64,000 bases of DNA, taken from the NCBI RefSeq assembly GCF_943734655.1, contig NC_071355.1, positions 196,911,939 through 196,975,938 on the forward strand, in the 5' to 3' direction. Positions 33,151 to 43,350 of this stretch are shown piece after piece (positions within the stretch are counted from its first letter, which is position 1; every line of letters starts with the position of its first letter). Below the pieces are notes generated by a model, which did no database searches, was not told the DNA's origin, and saw nothing but the letters and a program-made list of their open reading frames with translations. The position numbers and the translations under genes were made by a program. The stretch comes from Sabethes cyaneus. Its lineage: Eukaryota > Arthropoda > Insecta > Diptera > Culicidae.

Positions 33151-34810
33151 TTATTTACTTACTTATGTGTCCATGTCCGCCGTGGCTGTTACCTGTCGCC
33201 AGGACAGGTTCTCGTTCACAGCCCGGATGTCGTTAGCTACGCTGCGTCGCCTAGGCGTCGGCTAGGTCGAAGTCATTTAGCTGCTCCATCGTTAGAGGAT
33301 TCCAAGGCAATCCTCTATTTGGTCTACTGTCAATTGCTCCAACTAATATCTCATCCACAACGATGATAAACAGAAGCGGTGATAAAATGCAGCCCTGTCT
33401 CACGCCAGCAGTAACCTTTATGGGGTCGGACAAGACGTCGTTGTGCAGAACCTTGCACGAGAACGCCTCGTACTGAGCCTCGATGAGATGGACAAGCTTA
33501 TCCCGAACTCCTCTACGCCCTCTAAATGCCCCCCAAATGTTTTCGTGGTTTAGTCGGTCGAACTACTTTTCGAAGTCAACGAACACCAGCAGAAGAGAGT
33601 CTTGGAATTCGTTGATCTGCTCCAATATAATGCGGAGCGTTGTGATATGGTCTGCACATGATTGGCCGGCATGGAATCCAGCTTGCTGCTGCCGGAGAGT
33701 AGCGTCGATCTTCTCCTGGATCTGGTTGAGGATTACCTTACAGAGTATTTTGAGAGTAATAAAGAGCAACGTGATGCCACGCCAGTTACCGCATTCAGTT
33801 AGGTCTCCTTTCTTAGGGACTTTGACCAATATGCCTTGTATCCAGTTCACCGAAAAAGTTGCGGTTTTCCATATATTACTGAAAAGCTGATGCATCAGCA
33901 GATGGGTCAGATTTGAGCATCTCGGCTCAATACAGCTCATCCCTGGCGCTTTATTGGATTTCATACCCTTGATGGCTGCTTCAATTTCATCCGGTGACGA
34001 CGCCTCCGAGTTGACACGATTAATTCGACGAACCGTTGGTGTCATACGCTGCTGGTTTTGTTGGTTTCTGACATTTGAAACCCAGAAGAGTTGTTTGAAA
34101 TGTTCAGTCCATCGCTTAAGCTGTTCTGTACGGTCAGTCGGTAGCTGACCTGCTCTGTCCTTTAGCGGCATCTTTGTATTCATCCTGGCACCGCTAAGGC
34201 GGCGAGAAATATCGTATATAGTAACAAACGGTTATCACCATTGGCAGTGGCGGTTTCTCCTTGTTCGACTAGGGAGTTAGTCCAGGCTCTCTTGTCCCGC
34301 CTACAAGCTCGTTTAACAGCCCTCTCTAATTCGGCGTATCGTTGGCAGGTAGCTGTCTTAGCCGATCTGGTTTGCGCTTGCTCAGTGCCGGTTTTCGCCT
34401 GTCTCTGCTCGTCGATCTTCCTCCAAGTTTCATCCGAGATCCACTCCCTCCGCCCGTTGCGCGCTTTGCCGCCAGGCTCAGGATTCAAGTTGTTCGACAA
34501 AGGCCCTTTTCACCTCAAGATTCTTCAATCGACGGACGCCGTAGCGACCCCTTATGCTTTCTCCTCCCGACGTTAGACACATGCGACACGCAAACGTATC
34601 GCAGCCTCAATAACAGGGTACCGTAAAACGGGGTAAAATTGATACAGTACTCTGTTTTCGCTCATCTCTTCTAGGCCATAGCGTTCAAGGTCCGTATTGT
34701 TTGAGCCAATCTTCGCGTTGAAGTCACCCAAGTGGATTTGGAAGTCCTCCTTCGGAATTTTCTTAATCTGGGGTACCAGGCCCCCTCCAGAAATTTTCCT
34801 CATTGGAATT
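33150..34810 (-). pseudogene. RTE-like LINE with 3' tail, internally deleted
   Basis: Minus strand from the left edge of the endonuclease: FQIHLGDFNAKIGSNNTDLE (34,735-34,676, intact GDFNA), linker with RREWISDETWRKIDEQRQAK (34,450-34,390), the open frame 34,183-33,563 with NRVNSEASSPDEIEAAIKGM, KVPKKGDLTECGNWRGITLL and QQAGFHAG, then LLLVFVDFEK (palm motif A) and SDPIKVTAGVRQGCILSPLL and MEQLNDFDLAD (catalytic box damaged). It then jumps to the C-terminal NENLSWRQVTATADMDT and a TAAGTAAATAAG tail at 33,150-33,165, so the region after the palm is deleted. A scrap of another element (taccgtaaaacggggtaaaa) lies at 34,618-34,640 inside the endonuclease. Confidence 0.88.
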
Positions 34811-34879
34811 GGAAACCGGGAAAAAGCTCAGAGTTTATATTCCCGCTGTGTAGATATTTTCTTTTTCACTAGGCTTCGC

Positions 34880-35800
34880 AAAAGCGTAGTTGTCGTAGTC
34901 GTCAGTAGCTTAATAGCCACCCCGGCTTATGCTGTTTCAAGCGTTCGTCTCTATTCAACTACATCATGGTCCACTGGTCCCAAATTTCCCAATCTCAGAA
35001 GCTGCAAATCACTTTTGACCTAGTCGAGCCATCTTGCACGTTGAGCCTCCCTGTTCCTGATGCTGGTGCAGTTGTTAAAGAGAACTGTTTTCGTCCCTCT
35101 GTAGCCTACTGACTTTCGCCAGATGACGATGGCAATCTCTCCAAGCAGTGCTTGTAGCTCATGATTCATACGTCTCCGTTACTCTCCGCTTTCAGTTTGT
35201 GCTCCGCCAAATATCGTCCGCAGTACCTTCCGCTCGAACATGGCAAGCGCGTGTATGTCCTCCGTAAGCAGGCCATAAAGAACTACTGTTCTTTGTATGG
35301 TAGCGTATGCCTAGCGTTTTGTGACGCGCAAAGGAAGCCTAATTTCCCGCTTAAATGCGCAATTAGACCCGCTTCTAGTGTTGTTGTCCGTGTACACCAG
35401 CAATCCCAAATACACGAACCCATCTGCCACTTCTAGATCGTCGCCATCAACAGTTACCGTCCGCGAGAAGCACGCGTTTGTTTCCTTGACCGCATTTAAG
35501 TTCAGAACACTCCTCCTAGATTTCGATTTCGTCGGATCACCCCTTCAACTGCGATGTTAAATAGCGTGCAAAATAGGCCGTCACCTTGTCTCAACTTTCG
35601 CTGCGTCTAAAAGTAACTCGAAAGTATCCCCGGCATGCACACGAAACACATCACTCTCTCCAATGTAGCTCTGCTCAGTTGCGTCAATCTATTCGGAAAA
35701 CCGTGTTCGTGCATTATCTGCCATAGTTGGTCTCGATCGACTGTATCGTGTGTTGCTTTGAAATCAATAAAGATGTGATGCGCGGACAGGTTGTACTCCT
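34880..35800 (-). pseudogene. Second RTE-like LINE, C-terminal half
   Basis: Minus-strand blocks: DRDQLWQIMHEHGFPNRLTQ (35,740-35,680), a KLRQGDGLFCTLFNIAVEGV block (35,600-35,540), DDLEVADGFVYLGLLVYTDN (35,445-35,385), LTEDIHALAMFERKVLRTIF (35,275-35,215) and a C-terminal QRARWLDxVKSDLQLLRLGN (35,045-34,985). Same family as 840-1,480 and 23,740-24,600 but distinct from its neighbour at 33.2-34.8 kb. Frame breaks and stops throughout; the FADD box is not visible. Confidence 0.82.
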
Positions 35801-35904
35801 GACATTTCTGGTAATTGCGCGGACCAAGCCCGCCTGGTATTTCCCCACAAAACCTTGTGCTATCGGTGACAGCCAGAGTAACAACATCGTAATCAAAAAT
35901 GTTT

Positions 35905-35960
35905 TGGGAGGCACCCTCTAGGCCCGCTCCAGGGAAATTTCCTAGCTACGCCAATGTCAA
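35905..35960. mobile_element. Possible end of a hAT-like MITE
   Basis: ggcccgctccagggaaattt followed by cctagctacgcca resembles one terminus of a common insect hAT-type MITE (cagtggcgtagctagg on the other strand). No partner end found nearby, so this is a solo end or coincidence. Confidence 0.35.
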
Positions 35961-36067
35961 CACTGCAGAGAAATGATAGTCCCTGCCGGATCGTGAGAGT
36001 TGGGCGATAGGTTTTGCACTCACCAAACTCTACAAGTTCATTTTTGGAACGAGGTTCCGGTTGCAAA

Positions 36068-36178
36068 CGCACCATGTCCCAACAAACTTTTTTGTTGAAT
36101 AGTAGCTTATTCAACAGTTGTATAGCTAATTATTGAAAAATAAGCGCTTGATAAGCTGTCACACAACAAAAATGTTTT
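36068..36178. mobile_element. Small MITE-like repeat, copy 2
   Basis: Homologous to 22,872-22,977: ttttgttgaatagtagctta, acagttgtatagctaatt, taagcgcttgataagctgtc, then acaacaaaaatgtttttt. It lies immediately upstream of the older gypsy pol remnant. Confidence 0.7.
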
Positions 36179-37154
36179 TTATGTTTATCGTTTCTTGGGA
36201 TTTTTGGGTCCAAAAGGGGATCCCGATCTACACCGCCAATCGGCTCCAATGCTGGGCCCTCACTTTGCTCAACTATGATTTCTCCACGGTATGCGACTCG
36301 ACTGACAAGTTCGAGAACGCCGATGTGTTGTCCAGGATCATCAACTAACATGCCAAGCTGGGCGAAGATTTCGTCGGGGCATGCATCGCCTGGGAAGATG
36401 ATTTGGGATCAGTAGTAACCAGTAGAGTCAATTCTCTTCCTCTTAGTTTCAGTATGGTCTAAAATTTGATCCTGCCCTTTGGAAGGTCCACAACTTCATT
36501 CGAGACGGCTGGCCCATATGTAAGCACGACATGCAAGACAGCGAGCTGCGACGATTTCACGATCGCCAAGAAGGACTATCCATCGTCCAGGATTGTATTA
36601 TGTTTGGTGACAGGCTGGTGATCCACGCCATCTACCGGCAAAAATGCTTGTCTCAACTCTACAGGGGATTAGATTAAGAGATTTCTAGTTTCGTCAAGGC
36701 TTGCCAGCAATGCGCAGTGGCCACACGGTCTAAGCCGAATGCTTCTCCTGAACCGTGGCCATCCACAAACGCCGCATGGCAGCGCGATCATGCTGAATGT
36801 GTGGTTTCATCAGACGAAAAATACAACCTCATCGTCATAGATGGTTACTGCTAATGACCGATGATTTTTCTAACCGGACAGACAACATCGCGAGCTACTA
36901 TCAACCTGTTTTGTCCGCTTTTCGCCAGTCAAGGAAATCCCACACTATTTGTCATCAATAATGGGAGTTCAAAAGCGGAGAATCCCGTATCCCGACACGA
37001 CCGTACATAGGGTCGGCCACTACGAACTTCTGCGATCTTCTGCAAGCACCCTAAAGAACGGGTTCAGAAAACCGCAGGTCAAGCTGGATCCATCCGACCG
37101 TAACGTTCGCACAGCACCGTTTGCAAAACATCGTCAAGATCAGACAAAAAAGCC

Positions 37155-37163
37155 ACCGAAGCA
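37155..37163. repeat. Target-site duplication of hairpin element in gypsy (left)
   Basis: accgaagca, repeated exactly at 37,328-37,336. Confidence 0.8.
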
Positions 37164-37327
37164 GCTGAAGTTTTTTGGAGCATCTTAGTAGAATGCGAAA
37201 CCTGAAATTAAATAAAAAGAAAACTTCTCTAAATTAATTTCTGCTATTTATATTTATTTGCGACAGATACGTATTTCACCTACGACTTGAAGGCTTCATC
37301 ATAGTCTATTTTTGAACCAGCTAGGCA
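37164..37327. mobile_element. Hairpin element, short copy inserted in gypsy pol
   Basis: Starts gctgaagttttttggagcat and continues cttagtagaatgcgaaacct, the same head as 22,413 on, followed by one arm (acagatacgtatttcaccta, cgacttgaaggcttcatcat). The second arm is missing, so this copy does not fold. A 9-bp duplication flanks it and the pol reading frame resumes directly after the right copy. Confidence 0.8.
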
Positions 37328-37336
37328 ACCGAAGCA
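37328..37336. repeat. Target-site duplication of hairpin element in gypsy (right)
   Basis: Exact copy of 37,155-37,163. Confidence 0.8.
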
Positions 37337-37370
37337 ATTACCAATTTTCATCTTGCTAAATGAGTGGAAG

Positions 37371-37375
37371 CTACC
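37371..37375. repeat. Target-site duplication of LTR element (left)
   Basis: ctacc, matched by ctacc at 43,185-43,189 on the far side of the whole LTR element plus its hAT insert. Short, but exactly placed at the LTR boundaries. Confidence 0.75.
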
Positions 37376-37551
37376 TGTAGTGTCGTAACAACGACAACTC
37401 GTTACGAATGTACCTATTCATGATATGTGACAACTATGCGTAACGCGAAGAATGTGTGAGAAAGGCAAATAAATAAAGGTTCACTTTTGGTACGGACATT
37501 GAACGAAACGGAAGTGTTTTATTTTATTGATCTTCGATATCCGACATAACA
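37376..37551 (+). repeat. 5' LTR of gypsy element
   Basis: 176 bp, TG...CA ends, with an aaataaataaagg polyadenylation-like motif near 37,471. Roughly 94-95% identical to the 3' LTR by eye. Confidence 0.92.
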
Positions 37552-37553
37552 TT

Positions 37554-37567
37554 TGGCGACGAAGGAG
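37554..37567 (+). other. Primer-binding-like site
   Basis: TGGCGACGAAGGAG starts 3 bases after the 5' LTR, the normal place for the minus-strand primer site. TGGCGAC-type sites are common in Ty3/gypsy elements; I cannot name the tRNA with certainty. Confidence 0.6.
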
Positions 37568-37973
37568 AATAAATTCAGTGCTATTTTTTACATTTTTAAA
37601 GCAAGAAATACACAAATTCAGCTGGAGGTAAGTGATATTGGTTGAATTACCACCTTAAATATTGAAAATAGTGAAGTGCGATATATGGCTTGGGTGAATA
37701 GTGGAGAGAAAATGTTAGAGTGGTGTACTCAAATGCGAGAGATCTGGGAAAAATTGTTTGAAACAGTGAAAAATTCTGAAATAAAGTTTTCAGATTAGCT
37801 AAATTGAACGAAGAGGCATAAAAACGTAGAAAAAATGGCGTCAAATGAAATGAAGCGGTCGTTGCAAGGGATTTGTAAGTGTGTGTGTGTGTGTTTGTGA
37901 TCGGGGGGAATAAATCAAACAGCAGGCCGCTGTTCTTTATCTGAGCCGGCAGGGAAAAAACGATGTGTGTGTT

Positions 37974-39558
37974 GGGGAAGCGTTAGCATTGGTTTGGGCC
38001 GTAGTTCGATTTAGATTGTATTTGCAAGGCATTATATTCACTCTTTTCACCGACTGTAAACCACTGCAATTCAGCCCTAGGTGAAAACCGTGCTCCAGTT
38101 TGGAACACTGGGTTTTACGACTCCAATCCTACAGTTACGATATCTTGTACCAACCAGGTCCAACAAATTTACCGGATGCATTATCGAGACTACGTCAAAC
38201 ACATCTCAGACGTTTGATTTTGAAAACGAAAAGTATGTTCAAATGGTATTAAATGTAGCCGCACTGGTGGCAATTACGATACACGAAATTCGCAGCGAAT
38301 CAATGAAAGATGAACAAATTAAGTTAGTTATGGAAGCACTTGAAACTAATAAGTGGGATGAAACAACCAAATCTTTTAAGATGTACGCTAGCGAACTTTG
38401 CGTAGCATCGGAAGTGTTGCTCAGGGGCGAGAGGATAATTATTCCAAAAGCACTACGCAATAGAACGTTAGAATTAGCTCATGAAGGGCATCCAGGAATG
38501 GTTGTCATGAAGAGACGTACCAGGCAAAAAGTCTGGTGGCCCGGGATGGATAAAGAAGTGGAGAAATTTGTTAAGTGTTGCAAGAATTGTACACTAGTAT
38601 CCAGTATAGCAGCCTCGGAACCGTTGATAAGAACAGAGATGCCTAAAAAACCATGGACTGACAGCTATTGATTTCACGGTGCCGCTTCCTTCCGGTCACA
38701 ATTTGTTGGTCCTAGTCGATTATTTCAGTAGATTTGTGGATGCAGTAGTAATGAGAGAAATATCAGCGAAATTCAAGCATTACATGAAACTTTTTACAGA
38801 TACGGAATTCCAGAGTCTCTAAAATCAGATAACGGTCCACAGTTTATAAGTGAATCATAACAAGATTTCTGCGAAGAGTACGGAATTGAGCATCGCAAAA
38901 CAACCCTCTATTGGCCACAAGTAAATGGTGAAGTGGAGCGGGCTAATAGGGCACTCAAGAAACGTCTTCAAATAAGCCAATTATCAACCCACACTAATTG
39001 GAAATGGGAACCTATCTTCTTATGTACAATTCTACCCCTCATTCAACGACAGACGTAGCACCATCCGCACTTATGTTTGGAAGAGTACTTCGGGACAAGC
39101 TTCCCGGATTTCCATCAACAAAAACGACATTGGTGGAAGAAGTTCGAGACAGGGACCGCGAAAAAAAACTAAAGAAAGCAGAGTATGCAAATAATAAGAG
39201 AAATGCTAAACCAAATCCTCTGAAGGAGGGAGATACAGTCGTGTTCAAACGAATGTCTGAAGAAAATAAGCTGACCTCAAACTTCAGTCCGCAAGAATTT
39301 CTAGTGCTCGGAAAATTGGGATCCGACATTACGCTACAGTCGAAGGAGACGGGAAAAACAATTCACAGGAACGTTACGCATTTGAAACCAGTTATTTCAA
39401 ATGAGCAGCTGAATGGTGAAGAATCAAATAGAATTTTAGAAAACAATGAAAGATCTCCATCACAGCAGAAACAGGAAATGGAAAACACATACGGTCAGGG
39501 AATAGAAGAACCAGCACCAGCCGCTCACTTCGAGAATCAAGAACACCGCGCTATCTAG
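37974..39558 (+). pseudogene. Ty3/gypsy pol remnant: RNase H and integrase
   Basis: GEALALVWAVVRFRLYLQGI and TLFTDCKPL (37,974 on) are RNase H; after a shift, SYSYDILYQPGPTNLPDALS is its end. The frame 38,081-38,671 holds the integrase zinc domain (HEGHPGMVVMKRRTRQKVWW followed by CCKNC, HHCC). After a frameshift near 38,660 the core reads DFTVPLPSGHNLLVLVDYFS, SDNGPQF and NGEVERANRALKKRLQ: the DD-35-E residues are still recognisable, with a stop after QFISES. The frame 38,998-39,558 is the C-terminal domain (GDTVVFKRMS..., GPY/F-like region). Non-functional: frameshifts, a stop, and no reverse transcriptase. Confidence 0.9.
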
Positions 39559-39591
39559 CGGATTTTCATCTAGGTGTAGTAAAAGACTATT

Positions 39592-39605
39592 GAGAAAAGG
39601 GGGAG
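39592..39605 (+). other. Polypurine tract
   Basis: gagaaaagggggag directly precedes the 3' LTR, the expected plus-strand primer. Confidence 0.85.
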
Positions 39606-39781
39606 TGCAGTGTCGTAACAACGACAACTCGTTACGAATGTACCTATTTATGATATGTGACAACCGTGCGTAACGCGAAGTATGTGTGAGGAAGGGAAAA
39701 TAAATAAAGGTTCACTTTTGGTACGGACATTGAACGAAACGGAAGTGTTTTATTTAATTGGTCTTCGATATCCGACATAAC
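39606..39781 (+). repeat. 3' LTR of gypsy element (last base displaced)
   Basis: Matches the 5' LTR up to ...gacataac. The final A is found at 43,184, after the hAT insertion and its duplicated 8 bp. Confidence 0.92.
39774..39781. repeat. hAT target-site duplication (left)
   Basis: gacataac, repeated exactly at 43,176-43,183. Confidence 0.93.
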
Positions 39782-40079
39782 CAGGGATGCCAGATATACA
39801 GACAAATCTGTATTATACAGACCTTTCGTTTTTTGATACAGACATGTTTTTGACTACAGATTTTATACAAACATGCGATAAAAATTTCGCAAAATATAGT
39901 TTTACTTTTGTCAAGGTAAAAGTATACTTCGATTTTAACTCGCACTGAAACCTCAAAACAATATCTCGTAAGCGACTATCAATCCTCATAAGGAGAAAGA
40001 CTTTCGTCACTGAACAAGCGCAGTGCCGATATTGTATCCGACCATCAGCTTTTTATCGCTGAAATAGGTACTCAACGAC

Positions 40080-41301
40080 TGGAGGAGAAAGCTGGGTGTC
40101 GTTTCGATGTCTGCCGATTGGAAATCCCAAGGCGAAAAGGGTTTTTATCTAACAACTTGAATTCCGAGCCTAGGAACTGCTACCTGGTGGAACTGTCCAA
40201 GAGTAATGGACCAGCCTCAAAAATGCCCTCATTACGACCAGTGATGAAACCGTCGGCAAAGTGCGCAGCGGGCGGAGAAAGTGGATTTCGGATGAAACTC
40301 CGAGAAAGATCGATGAGTAGAGAAAGACAAAAGCTGACATAGGCGAGGGCGAACCAAAGCGACGGCTGTCCACTAACGATATGCCGAACTGGAGAGGGCT
40401 GTTAAACAAGTTTGTATGTGGGACAAGAGAGCCTGGACTGTCCCGAGTCGACGAAAGAGTTCGTCGTATTAACCGCGTCAACTCGAAGGCGTCATTACTG
40501 GATGAAATTGAAGCAGCCATAAAATGCTATAGAGCGCCAGAAATAAAGGCGACCTAACCGAATGCGGGCGTGGAATCACATTGCTCTGTATTACTCTCAA
40601 AGTGCTCTGTTAGGTAATCCTCTACCGGATCCAGGAGAAGATCAACGATACTCTCTGGCGGCAGCAAGCTGGATTCCGCACCATCCGATCATGTATAAAC
40701 CATATCAAAACGCTCCGCATTATGTTGGAGCAAATTCGCGAATTCCAAGACTCTTCTTCTAGTGTTCGTTGGCTTCGAAAAAGCGTTTGGTCAACTCAAC
40801 CACGAAAACATCTGGGGCGCACTTAGGCGTAGAGGAGTTCCAGATAAGCTGGTCCATCTCATCGAGGCTCAGTGCAAGGTTTAGCACAATGGCGTCTTAT
40901 CCGACCCTATAAGGGTTACTGCTAGCGTGAGATATGGCTGCATTTTATCATCGCTTCTGTTTCTCATTGTTGGAGCAATTGACAATAGATCAAATCGAGA
41001 ATTGCCTTGGAATCCTCTAACGATGGAGCAACTAAATGACCTCGTCCTAGCCGACGACCTCGCACAACGCCGAAACGATATGCGGAGCAAGTTAGAGGTT
41101 TTCTACTCTACGAGAGTTCTCAGGCAGCAGGTCTCACAGTCAATGTTGCTAAAACTAAGTCTATGGTAGTGAACACTGACAATCCCCTTAACTTCGCAGC
41201 AGCGGGACAAATTGAGCGGGCGGAAGCCTCAATATCTAGCCAGACAACGTCCGTTGGTGGTACCAAGACTGATATAGCAATACGGATCAGGAAGGCCAGA
41301 G
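40080..41301 (+). pseudogene. RTE-like LINE remnant inside the hAT
   Basis: Same family as the minus-strand element at 33.2-34.8 kb: a RRINRVNSKASLLDEIEAAI block near 40,470-40,525, TLLLVFVGFEKAFGQLNHEN (palm motif A with the catalytic aspartate changed to G), IWGALRRRGVPDKLVHLIEA (40,810-40,870), SDPIRVTASVRYGCILSSLL and LPWNPLTMEQLNDLVLADDL (41,003 on). Sequence between 40,520 and 40,740 is compressed and shifted. The text TKTDIAIRIRKARVHA-like (41,265-41,300) is the last RTE block before R1-like sequence takes over. Confidence 0.82.
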
Positions 41302-42600
41302 TACACGCATAGCGATCACCAAGCTATACGGTACACGATTGAACGACGGATGGCATGGTCACGCTGGTTAAGGTCGCCTGGGAGGAGGTGGAAAGTAAAG
41401 GCCTTCGATAAAGACCTGTTCATTGAAGCACTCAGCGCAGAGAGCAACCGCTCAAACCTGAGTGCCCGTGAGCTGACCAACGTCCTAATACAGGCATGTG
41501 ATACCACTATACACAGGACGGGACAGCCAACGAACCGTCGTCGCTCGGTATACTGGTGGAGCAACACCATTGTTCAGCTCCGCTCCAGATACCACAGAGA
41601 ATGCAAGCGCAGTGGGCCCGGACCGATGCAGATGCTGAAGCTCGGGGGGTCGAACTTAGAGCGGCCAGGCTGGCGCTCAACAAGGAGGTTAGGTGTAGCA
41701 AGAAATCCTGTTTTCAGGAGCTTTGCCGCGATGCGGACACAAACCGCTGGGGTGACGGGTGCATCCGCTCCGCAGGAAACTTGCCCCCAAAAGCTGAAAG
41801 TCATCGTGGAAGGGCTCTTTCCGCAACACGATCCAGTTTAGTGACCTCCGACCCCATACAGTCAATCGAATGATGTCCTCATTCCGGTCACGAATGAGGA
41901 ACTCATCGTAATTGCCAGGGGTTTAAAAACGAAGAAAGCGCCCGGTCCTGACGGGATTGCAAACAAGGCACTCAAAACGGCGATCCAAGCATATCCCGAT
42001 ATGTTTAGTGAGACGCTTCAAAACTGCCTAGAGGTATGCGAATTTCCAGACAAATGGAAAGTCCAAAGATTGGTACTGCTGCCGAAGCCGGGGAAACCAG
42101 CGGGTGATCACTCGTCGTACAAGCCAATTAGCCTATTGGACACGTTAGGCAAATAGCTAGAATGGGTAACCCTAAACAGGTTGACGCCTGTGGCGGAGAG
42201 CGATGTCGGGCTGGCAATCTCGCAGTTTGGCTTCCGTAAGGGGAAGTCCACTGTAGACGCCAGACGGGGAAGTCCGTGGTAGAGAGGGCCGAGAAGCCTA
42301 TGAGACGGAAAAGACGAGGCGACAGGTATTGTGCCATAGTCACAATCGATGTCAAAAACGTCTTTAACAGCGCTAGCTAGGGTGCAACCGCGCTAGCGCT
42401 GCATAGGATGAGGGTACCGGATCATCTATGCAGGTGGCTTAAAAGTTACTTCGAGAACCGGATGTCCAAACAGTGTTCGGAGAGTTTCTAGAAGAGATGG
42501 AAATGCTGGCATCAGACGCTATAAGCATAATAGAGGGCTAGATGGCTGGCGTCAATCTACGATTGGCCGGAAGGGGTTCAGGAAACGGGGAGCAGAAGAG
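41302..42600 (+). pseudogene. Old R1-clade ORF2 fragment inside the RTE/hAT
   Basis: Starts at HSDHQAIRYTIE (41,307 on; endonuclease active-site end), then an ACDTTIHRTGQP..YWWSNTIVQL block matching residues 245-280 of the intact R1 ORF2, VTNEELIVIARGLKTKKAPG and GIANKALKTAI, LVLLPKPGKPAGDHSSYKPI and SQFGFRKGKSTVDA (RT entry), then a decayed palm near 42,330-42,380 (CAIVTIDVKNVFNSAS). FADD is not found. Divergence from the element at 49-52 kb is high, so this is a different, older R1 lineage. It is truncated at the 5' end and, judging by RTE text on both sides, was inserted into the RTE copy. The 3' boundary is approximate. Confidence 0.82.
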
Positions 42601-42619
42601 TTTTTAGTACGTAGGCGCA

Positions 42620-42935
42620 TGTTGGCACCTTGTAAATCTTATTCGGCACCGTGGAGGTGCTGCTGTGATTTTCTCCCTGCATAAACAATATAAGAAAGAG
42701 GTGCTTTTGCAGCAGAGAAGCAGAGAACCGCTCGATTAGAATCCGCAAGGACAGCGTAAAAGTGGCAGACTCATGTGCTCATGGCGACGTAGCATAGTCA
42801 ACGGCATCCAGGCTGTAGACGAGAACCTGTGCTGGCGATAGGTTAAAGCCATGGCGGGTAATCGTCGTCTGATTTCATCTCTTTGCTCTGCCGGACCGGC
42901 GGACAAGGACACATAAATAAGTAAGTTCTATTTAG
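42620..42935 (+). pseudogene. RTE-like LINE 3' end inside the hAT
   Basis: QAVDENLCWR (about 42,808 on), interrupted by a few dozen bases, and then GPADKDT followed by a stop and ataaataagtaagt (42,910-42,925) match the 3' end of the RTE-like family at 33,150-33,230 (TADMDT stop, TAAGTAAATAAG). It is the natural continuation of 40,080-41,301 beyond the R1 insert. Confidence 0.65.
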
Positions 42936-43175
42936 TAAATGTTTCAATGAAGTTCTCTTGCGTTTCGAAATTCTTAGAGTTGGTTTTCTCAAACAAATCT
43001 GCTACTTTTCCAAAATCTGATTTTATGCAAAAGAGCCGCATTAAAGCAAAACAACCTAATCTAATGGATTGACAGATATTGCGCAGCGGGTGGTGGGTTT
43101 TCAATGGACCACAAACTTATACAGACTTTTACAAATTATTATACAGACCTGTTAAAAAAATATCTGGCATCCCTG

Positions 43176-43183
43176 GACATAAC
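43176..43183. repeat. hAT target-site duplication (right)
   Basis: Exact copy of 39,774-39,781; the next base (43,184) completes the gypsy LTR. Confidence 0.93.
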
Positions 43184-43184
43184 A

Positions 43185-43350
43185 CTACCAAGATCACCAA
43201 GGTCTCCAGTGGATCAGTCCGTGGCCTCTCCAACATCTAGTAGTCAAAGCTCAAAATCAACTTCTACAACGGAATCTAATCAACTAGTCTCCACTCGTGG
43301 ATTACTCCAACCAATGAGCAACCAACACGTTATAATGTGTCTTATTTAAT
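43185..43350 (+). pseudogene. Older Ty3/gypsy pol remnant, C-terminal tail
   Basis: Reads a serine- and proline-rich tail (SPRSPVDQSVASPTSSSQSS, then LVSTRGLLQPMSNQH) and stops at 43,349. It is in frame with the end of the remnant at 36,180-37,370 once the hairpin element and the LTR element with their duplications are set aside, so it is the displaced 3' end of that gene. Such S/P-rich tails are usual after the integrase in gypsy pol. Confidence 0.75.

Larger units (their letters stand above)
36180..37370 (+). pseudogene. Older Ty3/gypsy pol remnant (RNase H to integrase), left part
   Basis: The first frame reads IPIYTANRLQCWALTLLNYD and STDKFENADVLSRIIN, the end of the RNase H region with its typical 'ADALSR' motif. 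Further frames give MFGDRLVI-like, FVKACQQCAVATRS (integrase zinc-binding CxxC), EPWPSTNAAWQRDHAEC, NLIVIDGY (integrase core) and GFRKPQVKLDPSDRNVRTAP (C-terminal). Stops and shifts show decay. The frame at the end (KKPPKQ) is split by a hairpin element at 37,164 and then by an LTR element at 37,376; the matching tail is found at 43,185-43,350. Confidence 0.85.
39782..43175. mobile_element. hAT element, 3.4 kb, filled with LINE sequence
   Basis: Begins CAGGGATGCCAGATAT and ends with the exact inverse atatctggcatccctg. Sub-terminal tatacagac motifs occur at both ends (39,797-39,826 and 43,121-43,149). Perfect 8-bp duplications flank it, the hAT signature. No transposase: the interior is an RTE-like LINE broken by an R1-like fragment. 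Most likely a short MITE that later received a LINE, though a hAT that moved with LINE cargo is also possible. Confidence 0.93.
37376..43184 (+). mobile_element. Deleted Ty3/gypsy LTR element, split by a hAT
   Basis: Two LTRs (37,376-37,551 and 39,606-39,781, final base at 43,184) in direct orientation begin TGYAGTGTCGTAACAACGAC and end gacataaca. Internal DNA has a primer-binding-like site, a pol remnant limited to RNase H and integrase, and a purine tract before the 3' LTR. Gag, protease and most of the reverse transcriptase are deleted. About nine or ten differences between the LTRs show it is not recent. The hAT at 39,782-43,175 landed one base before the end of the 3' LTR. Confidence 0.92.
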
